A stretch of DNA of 64,000 nt from Streptomyces xylophagus. Its GTDB lineage: Bacteria > Actinomycetota > Actinomycetes > Streptomycetales > Streptomycetaceae. Below are positions 58,901 through 64,000 of this stretch, piece after piece. A model generated the notes under the pieces. That model saw nothing but the letters and a program-made list of their open reading frames with translations, was not told the DNA's origin and did no database searches. Every line of letters begins with the position of its first letter. The first letter of the stretch is position 1. The translations under genes and the position numbers were made by a program. The stretch is taken from positions 1 through 64,000 of the forward strand of contig NZ_JNWO01000036.1 of the NCBI RefSeq assembly GCF_000716435.1, written 5' to 3'.

Positions 58901-59872
58901 CTACTGCTGCCCCCGGATGCGCTGCGCGACCTCGCTGTTCTCGGTCTCCCACCAGGGGCGGACGAGTTCCGGGCCGCCCTCTGTCGTGGCCTCGGCCGGT
59001 GTCGCCCGGACCAGTTCCGTGTCCAGGCGGCGGTCCAGGGCGACCGTCTCGGCGCGTTCGGTGCGGGCCCACTGGACCAGGATCGCGAGGAGGAAGGGGA
59101 CGGCGACCAGTTCGGCGATGCCGACCATCGCGCCGCCGCCGAGTTGTTGGTCATGCTGGACGTCTGGTGCCCAGGACGGGGAGTGCTTCAGGTACCAGGC
59201 CCCGGCGATCAGCGTGCCGTGGGTCATCACCACGATGCCGGGCACCGCGTCGACGATCCCGTCGAGGAACACCAGCGCCGCCCGCACCGGATGCGTGCAC
59301 CAGGCGGGCAGCGCCTCCTCGCGCGTGAGCACCGGCAGGACGAACAGGCTCCCGGCGAGCAGCAGTTGGAGGTACATCAGCTGGTGCAGCCAGTCGTTGG
59401 CCAGGGCCGTCTCGAAGTACGGCGTGAAGTAGATCGTCAGCTCGGTGGTGAGGACGAGGCCTGTACTGACCAGGGGGAAGGTGAGCAGTCGTACGAGGCG
59501 ACCCGTCAGCGCTCCCTGCGCTCGCGCGCCGGCGCGTCCGGGCAGGGCGCGCAGGGCCAGCCGCAGCGGATCGCCGAGGGCCAGGCCGAGCGGGGCGATC
59601 AGGTCCAGGAGGACGTTCTGGACGGCGGCCGGCCAGAACAGCACCCGGTCGTACACGGCCAGCGCGGACATCGTGGCGACCACGAGCGTGCCGAGCCCGA
59701 GCACCGCGAACGCGGCGGTCCGCGCCACCGGCCAGGCCTCGCCGCGCCGCCTCAGCCGCAGGACGCCCCAGCCGTACAGGCCGCCGAGGAGTACGACGAG
59801 CAGCAGCGCGGGGACGTCCGCCTGCCAGGAGGAGAACAGCCGTCCCATGGTGAGCTGCGGCGGGGTCTCCAT
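58901..59872 (-). CDS. CtaG-type cytochrome c oxidase assembly factor
   Basis: A 323-residue polytopic membrane protein of the caa3-type CtaG family. About seven helices are visible (DVPALLLVVLLGGLYGWGVL, TAAFAVLGLGTLVVATMSAL, LVSTGLVLTTELTIYFTPYF, MYLQLLLAGSLFVLPVL, LVFLDGIVDAVPGIVVM). The conserved His residues appear in DWLHQLMYL and VVMTHGTLI, as expected for copper handling. It helps assemble the CuA/CuB centres of the terminal oxidase. ATG 59872 follows GGAGG by nine bases. It is single, 125 bases downstream of the ABC permease gene, with its own ribosome site. Confidence 0.85.
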   Translation of the reverse strand: METPPQLTMGRLFSSWQADVPALLLVVLLGGLYGWGVLRLRRRGEAWPVARTAAFAVLGLGTLVVATMSALAVYDRVLFWPAAVQNVLLDLIAPLGLALGDPLRLALRALPGRAGARAQGALTGRLVRLLTFPLVSTGLVLTTELTIYFTPYFETALANDWLHQLMYLQLLLAGSLFVLPVLTREEALPAWCTHPVRAALVFLDGIVDAVPGIVVMTHGTLIAGAWYLKHSPSWAPDVQHDQQLGGGAMVGIAELVAVPFLLAILVQWARTERAETVALDRRLDTELVRATPAEATTEGGPELVRPWWETENSEVAQRIRGQQ

Positions 59873-59997
59873 CGCGATCTACCTCCACGGCCGGCCTGCT
59901 CGTTCTGCCGGTTCTGTCGGATCTGCCGCAGCACTCTATGCCGCCCAGTGCCACGCCGAGGACCCGCCCCCGCCGTCCCCGATCCACGGCCGCGTTC

Positions 59998-61245
59998 CTA
60001 CGACGGTGCGCGCAACGCGTCCACCGGCTCCATGCGGGCGGCGCGCAGCGAGGGGTAGAGCCCCGCGAGGAGTCCGACCAGGGCGCCGGCGAGCGGGGCG
60101 CCGAGGGCGAGCCGTAGATCCAGTACCGGTGTCCACTCCTTGAAGACGGCGACCGCGACCACGACCGCGATGCCCAGGGCCGCGCCGACGACCCCGCCGA
60201 GCAGCCCGATGGTCGTCGACTCGAGCAGGAACTGTCCGGCCACCTGCCTGCGCGAAGCGCCCAGTGAGCGGCGCAGCCCGATCTCGCCGACGCGTTCCAT
60301 CACCGTCACCAGGGTCACGTTGGCGATGCCGATCGCGCCGACCACGAGGGAGACGAGGCCGAGGACGAGGAAGAGGCTGTTGGTGTCGTTCCGGACGCCG
60401 GCGCGTGCCTTGGACAGGTCGGGCGGTGCCACGACGGCGAGCGAGTCCTGGTGCCCGGGCGCGAGCGCGATCGGCGCCTGCCGGGCCACCTGTTGGGCCG
60501 CGCCGAGCGCGGTGCCGATCAGGACGCGGGTGACGTCCCGCAGCCCGATCCGGTCGGCCGCGGTGGTGGGCGGCACCAGCACGGCGGTGGACAGCCGCTC
60601 CTCGCGCCGGATCCCGCCGAGGATGCCGATCACGGTGTACGACTGCCCCTTGAAGAAGACCGCCGGCGCGTCCTCCACCCGCTTGATCCCGAGCAGCCGC
60701 GCCGCCTGGTCGCCGAGCACCACCACGTGGTCGTGCCGGGCGATGTCCCCGGCGTCGTAGAACCGCCCCGCCGTCATCGCACCGTGCACGGCGGCCGGCA
60801 GACCGGCCGAGGCGGCGAGCACGGCGAGGGTCTGGCCGGACAGGTCGCCGGGCGCGGTCACGTCGTTGGACCGCACCAGGACGCTGTCGGTCGCGTCCGA
60901 GTCGGCGAGCGCGGCCACCGACTCCACCCCCGCCAGCCGCCGTACGGCATCGGTCCCCGACCACGGCACCAACGGCCCGGCGTCCTCCTCACCGGGCAGC
61001 CGCTGCGGCACGGTCACAGTCACCGAGGTCGCGGTGAGCGCGTCGAAGCGGCCGACGATCTGGTTGCCCGCGGTGGACGCGACCCCGATGGTGATGACGA
61101 GGGTGGTGATGCCGAGGACCGTGCCGAGCGTGGTCAGCGCGGACCGCACCGGGCGGGCGAGGACCCCCGCGAGGGCCTCCGTCCACAGGTCCCGGGGGTC
61201 CATCCAGGGCCGTTCGACCGGCGCCGTTCTCTTCGTGAGTCTCAC
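59998..61245 (-). CDS. MacB/FtsX-type ABC transporter permease
   Basis: A 415-residue ABC permease with MacB-like topology: TM1 near residues 30-55, a large extracytoplasmic domain (about 60-275; VTVPQRLPGEEDAGPL, VVLGDQAARLLGIKRVEDAP, IGILGGIRREERLSTA), then three C-terminal helices (SLFLVLGLVSLVVGAIGIAN, LLGGVVGAALGIAVVVAVAV, GALVGLLAGLYPSLRA). The cytoplasmic segment GEIGLRRSLGASRRQVAGQF is the FtsX-family signature. GTG 61245 overlaps the ATPase stop by four bases. Together with the next two genes it forms a tripartite-type efflux or lipoprotein-handling system. Confidence 0.85.
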   Translation of the reverse strand: MRLTKRTAPVERPWMDPRDLWTEALAGVLARPVRSALTTLGTVLGITTLVITIGVASTAGNQIVGRFDALTATSVTVTVPQRLPGEEDAGPLVPWSGTDAVRRLAGVESVAALADSDATDSVLVRSNDVTAPGDLSGQTLAVLAASAGLPAAVHGAMTAGRFYDAGDIARHDHVVVLGDQAARLLGIKRVEDAPAVFFKGQSYTVIGILGGIRREERLSTAVLVPPTTAADRIGLRDVTRVLIGTALGAAQQVARQAPIALAPGHQDSLAVVAPPDLSKARAGVRNDTNSLFLVLGLVSLVVGAIGIANVTLVTVMERVGEIGLRRSLGASRRQVAGQFLLESTTIGLLGGVVGAALGIAVVVAVAVFKEWTPVLDLRLALGAPLAGALVGLLAGLYPSLRAARMEPVDALRAPS

Positions 61246-61982
61246 CCGGCCTCCTCGGTCAGGCGCCCGTCGGTGATGCGGACCCGGCGCCCGGCCCGGC
61301 GGCTGACCGCCTCGTCATGGGTGATCACGACCAGGGTCATGCCCTGGGCGCACAGGTCGTCGAAGAGCTCCAGCACGGAGAGGGTGTTCTCGGTGTCGAG
61401 GTTGCCGGTCGGTTCGTCGCAGAGCAGCAGCGCCGGGTCGCTGAGCAACGCCCGTGCGATGGCGACCCGTTGGCGTTCACCGCCGGAGAGCCGGTCGGGC
61501 CGGAAGCCCACCCGGTGTCCCAACCCCACCTGTTCCAGGGCCTGATGGGCACGGGCGAGCCGGCCGCCGCGCTCACGTCCGGGGCGCGGCCTGCGGTAGG
61601 CCTCGGCCAGCATGACGTTCTCGTCGACCGTCCGGTACGGCAACAGGTGGAAGGACTGGAACACGAACCCGATCCGGCTCCCGCGCAGGGAAGTTCGTTC
61701 GAGGTCGCCGAGCCCGGTGGTCTCCACCCCGTCCAGCAGATACGACCCCGCCGTGGGCCGGTCCAGCAGCCCGAGCGTGTTGAGCAGCGTCGACTTCCCG
61801 GAACCGGACGGCCCGACGACGGCCAGATGCTCTCCGCGCCGCACGGTCAAGTGCACGTCGCGCAGGGCGTGCACGGGCGGGTCCGAGGGGAACGTCCGCT
61901 CCACGCCGGTGAGTTGGATGACGGAATCGGTCGCGGCGGCAATGTCGGCGGTATCGGGGCCATGGGCGGGACGGGGGATCAC
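61242..61982 (-). CDS. ABC transporter ATP-binding protein (MacB/LolD type)
   Basis: A 246-residue ATPase. Walker A is VGPSGSGKSTLLNTLGLLD, the Q-loop FVFQSFHLLPYRTV, the signature LSGGERQRVAIARALL, Walker B ALLLCDEPTGNLD, and the switch His is in VVITHDEAVSRRA. The pattern is that of LolD/MacB proteins that power FtsX-type permeases. The first 20 residues are an extension. GTG 61982 overlaps the adaptor gene stop by four bases, and the gene overlaps the permease similarly, so subunits are made in fixed ratio. Confidence 0.9.
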   Translation of the reverse strand: MIPRPAHGPDTADIAAATDSVIQLTGVERTFPSDPPVHALRDVHLTVRRGEHLAVVGPSGSGKSTLLNTLGLLDRPTAGSYLLDGVETTGLGDLERTSLRGSRIGFVFQSFHLLPYRTVDENVMLAEAYRRPRPGRERGGRLARAHQALEQVGLGHRVGFRPDRLSGGERQRVAIARALLSDPALLLCDEPTGNLDTENTLSVLELFDDLCAQGMTLVVITHDEAVSRRAGRRVRITDGRLTEEAG

Positions 61983-63367
61983 TCGCCCACCACCACCCTC
62001 TCGCCCGCCTTCAACGCGCCCCCGGCAGACGTGACTTCGACGATCCCGGCGGCGGAGAGCCCGACGGTGACCTGCACGTCGGTCACGGTGCCACCGCGCT
62101 CGACCTCGACCCGGGCACGTCCGTCGGACGAGGTGTGGATCGCGGCCAGCGGCACGGTCAGCACCTTGCCGTCCGAGGCGCCGACCGCGACGGTCACCTT
62201 CACGGCGGCCCCGGCCTGCCCGGCGAGCGGACCGGGTTCCGGGACGGTGATCCGCACCTGGACGGCGGCGGTGGAGTCGGAACCGTCCGCCACGACGTCC
62301 ACCGTGCCCTTCACGGTCTTGCCGTCCGTGGTCGTCAGCTCGGCGGTCATCCCGTGCCGCAGGAGTCGGGCGTCCGTGCCGGGGACGGCCGCCTGCACCA
62401 CCAGGTCGGAGCTGGTCACCGTACCGATCTGGGCGGACGGGGTGTCACCCGTCTTCACGCTCACCTTGTCCATCCGGGCGGGCAGCTTCGGCAGGAAGAC
62501 GACCTCGCCGGCCGGGACCTTCGTACCGTAGGAGGCCTTGAAGGTGCTGAGCGCGTCGTTCGCCAGGTCCAGCGCCTTCTGGGCGGACTTGACCTGGATC
62601 TCGTGGATCTGCTGGTCGGTGCTGGACTGGGGGCTCGGAGTGCCGGCCGAACCGCTCTCGCCCGACCCCGCGCTCGAACCGGCCTCCGTGGCAGCGCCGT
62701 TGGTCGTGAGAAGCGTCTCCTGCGCGGCGGAGACGGCCTGTTCGAGGGAGCCGAGCTGCTGCTGGTCGGCGGGGCTCGGCTCCTGGGGGTCGTACCCCTT
62801 GCTCCTGTACCAGTCGGCGACGGCGGTGGCGGTGCCCTGCCCGTACGTCCCGCTGGTCGCGCCGGGGTCGAACCCCAGCCGCTTCAGGGCTGTCTGAAGC
62901 TGTGTCACATCGTCGCCCGAAGTACCGGGCCCAAGGGCGCGGTACATCGGCACGGAACCGCCGAGCGCGAACACCGGACGGCCGTTGACCGTCATCAGTA
63001 CGTCGCCCTCCTTGATCTTCGTGGCGGCCACCGGCGCCTTGGTGACCCGCTGCTCCGCGCCCTCGCCGGCCGCGGCCGAGGACGTTCCGCTGCCGACCGG
63101 TCCGGCCAGTGACAGGGGCCGCGGCGAGGCGAACTCGACGGACCCGGTCGCCACCACACTCGCGGTGAGCGACTGCCGTACGACCGCGACCGTCACCGGA
63201 CCGGCCTTCGGTGCCTGGTGGGAGGCGGCGGCGTCGGCGGGCGACTGCACCTGCGTACCGGCGACCCAGCCCCCCGCCCCGACCAGCACGACCGCCGAGA
63301 CAACGGCCCCGAGTCGCCTACGGCCGCTGCCGATCCGGCTCGTGCCCTCTCCCTGCGGGCGGCTCAT
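61979..63367 (-). CDS. HlyD-like efflux adaptor with peptidoglycan-binding domain
   Basis: A 462-residue secreted or membrane-anchored adaptor. One N-terminal helix (LGAVVSAVVLVGAGGWVAGT) is followed by a biotinyl-lipoyl half (VAVVRQSLTASVVATGSVEF). A PG_binding_1 domain is at about 145-190 (DDVTQLQTALKRLGFDPGAT). A helical coil with Gln and Ser (about 200-290) follows, then a second lipoyl half and beta domain (ARMDKVSVKTGDTPSAQIGT to VEVTSAGGALKAGERVV). The architecture, a peptidoglycan-binding insert in an HlyD arm, is common in actinobacterial ABC efflux systems. ATG 63367 overlaps the upstream gene by four bases with GGAGAAC before it. Confidence 0.85.
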   Translation of the reverse strand: MSRPQGEGTSRIGSGRRRLGAVVSAVVLVGAGGWVAGTQVQSPADAAASHQAPKAGPVTVAVVRQSLTASVVATGSVEFASPRPLSLAGPVGSGTSSAAAGEGAEQRVTKAPVAATKIKEGDVLMTVNGRPVFALGGSVPMYRALGPGTSGDDVTQLQTALKRLGFDPGATSGTYGQGTATAVADWYRSKGYDPQEPSPADQQQLGSLEQAVSAAQETLLTTNGAATEAGSSAGSGESGSAGTPSPQSSTDQQIHEIQVKSAQKALDLANDALSTFKASYGTKVPAGEVVFLPKLPARMDKVSVKTGDTPSAQIGTVTSSDLVVQAAVPGTDARLLRHGMTAELTTTDGKTVKGTVDVVADGSDSTAAVQVRITVPEPGPLAGQAGAAVKVTVAVGASDGKVLTVPLAAIHTSSDGRARVEVERGGTVTDVQVTVGLSAAGIVEVTSAGGALKAGERVVVGE

Positions 63368-64000
63368 CCGTTCTCCCCGTAGTAGGGCTTGGCCTTCTCC
63401 TCGGGGAAGTACGCGGCGCGGAACTTCTTGCCGCACTCCAGGTCCTTCAGCGCGATGCCGATGTCCTTGTTGAGGAGCGGCAGCGCGTCGTCCTTGCTCA
63501 ACGACATGAAGTTCTCCGGCAGTTGGCGGGAGATGTCGAGGCGGACCATGGTGACCATGCCGGTCGGCTGGGTGGTGCTGACCGAGATGCCCTGACCGGT
63601 CAGGCAGGCCGCGAACTGCTGGGCGAGCTGGACGAGTTGGGAGTCGCCGTTGAGCGCGAGGCCGTTGGCGTGGTTCTGGTCGTCGCGGGCCTTCTCCGCC
63701 TTCTTCTCGGCCGCCGCGCTGAGCGCCGGCCCGTGCGCCGCGGCCCGCCCCGTCTCCGAGCACCCGCCGACCTTCTCCTCGGCCTTGGTCTTGGCCGGGG
63801 GACCGGTCAGCGCGATGTCGTACGCCTTCTTCTGGGCGGCGGTCAGCCCGTCCTCGTCATGGTCCTGGGGCGAGGTCCTCTTGGCCATCGCGGCCTTGCT
63901 GTAGGGGACGTCGGGGTCGTTCGGGTAGACGGCGCCGGCGTAGTACCCGAAGCCGTACTTCTGCCGGAACTGCTTCGCCCGCGCGTAGTCCTCCCCGTCG
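63364..64000 (-). CDS. Hypothetical protein, first visible gene of the ABC efflux operon (partial)
   Basis: The gene runs off the right edge; 211 residues of the C-terminal part are visible. The frame is open across the apparent ATG at 63888 and continues to 64000 (DGEDYARAKQFRQKYGFGYY, PNDPDVPYSKAAMAKRTSPQ). The visible part has QKKAYDIALTGPPAKTKAEE, a Cys in VGGCSETGR, FAACLTGQGISVSTTQPTGM, and ends CGKKFRAAYFPEEKAKPYYG. It may be a lipoprotein, but its start is outside the window. It overlaps the adaptor gene by four bases. Proteins of this kind precede HlyD/ABC genes in related operons. Function unknown. Confidence 0.75.
   Translation of the reverse strand, partial: DGEDYARAKQFRQKYGFGYYAGAVYPNDPDVPYSKAAMAKRTSPQDHDEDGLTAAQKKAYDIALTGPPAKTKAEEKVGGCSETGRAAAHGPALSAAAEKKAEKARDDQNHANGLALNGDSQLVQLAQQFAACLTGQGISVSTTQPTGMVTMVRLDISRQLPENFMSLSKDDALPLLNKDIGIALKDLECGKKFRAAYFPEEKAKPYYGENG

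Overview
The window is high-GC actinobacterial chromosome, almost certainly from a Streptomyces. The reasons are: very high G+C with G or C at nearly every third codon position; frequent GTG and TTG starts; a subtilisin-inhibitor (SSI) gene; two adjacent sporulation-type (SigF/SigN-like) sigma factors; a DmdR/IdeR-type iron box; and the intergenic repeats typical of the genus. From about 16 to 46 kb the gene order resembles what I remember of the S. coelicolor SCO401x-SCO404x core region; that is recollection, not a comparison I could run. There is no phage, IS element, CRISPR array or plasmid function. Most of the window is dense chromosomal DNA with a few accessory patches.

Layout. 0-1.8 kb: a primase-polymerase-like gene with a candidate SOS box, and a small secreted protein with its terminator. 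1.8-6.7 kb: a tightly overlapping five-gene operon (acyl-CoA dehydrogenase, MaoC/DUF35 fusion, acyl-CoA dehydrogenase, MaoC, lipid-transfer thiolase) laid out like the mycobacterial igr cholesterol side-chain operon. 6.8-11.3 kb: an ECF sigma factor, a fatty-acyl-CoA ligase behind a strong palindrome, and a divergent MFS exporter/TetR pair with two matching operators. 11.3-15.7 kb: a 1468-residue PAS/pseudokinase/receiver protein on the minus strand. 15.9-23 kb: SSI inhibitor, tRNA-Ser(GCT), tRNA-Arg(ACG), a decayed NmrA/SnoaL locus, and assorted small genes. 23.2-29.4 kb: a two-component system running directly into two membrane glycosyltransferases. 29.4-36.8 kb: two regulated DHA2 exporters. 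The second forms a cluster with a MarR regulator and a YceI lipocalin, and exporter and lipocalin carry the same extra beta-sandwich domain. 36.8-46 kb: housekeeping genes (GNAT, lipoprotein, two sigma factors, tRNA-Ser(CGA), tadA and partner, upp, LytR_C protein, HerA-like ATPase). 46-49.6 kb: small proteins, HdeD, an HhH-GPD glycosylase and a seven-repeat FG-GAP protein. 49.6-54.4 kb: a siderophore-interacting reductase divergent from an operon of Ntn acylase, IucB/MbtK-like acyltransferase, DUF985 cupin and SDR, with a near-consensus iron box between them. 54.5-64 kb: a CopC-CopD fusion, dehalogenase/NmrA genes controlled by a divergent TetR, CtaG, and an ABC efflux operon (MacB-type permease, ATPase, HlyD-like adaptor, unknown protein) running off the right edge.

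How the parts work together. The 1.8-6.7 kb operon and the acyl-CoA ligase suggest uptake and beta-oxidation-like breakdown of a steroid or other bulky acyl side chain. The 49.6-54.4 kb block looks like an iron-starvation module that may mature or recycle an acylated siderophore. The 32.4-36.4 kb block may couple a lipid-binding YceI protein to an exporter through shared cytoplasmic domains. The 23.2-29.4 kb operon probably decorates the cell envelope using polyprenyl-phosphate sugars. These four functional readings are inferences from domain content and context.
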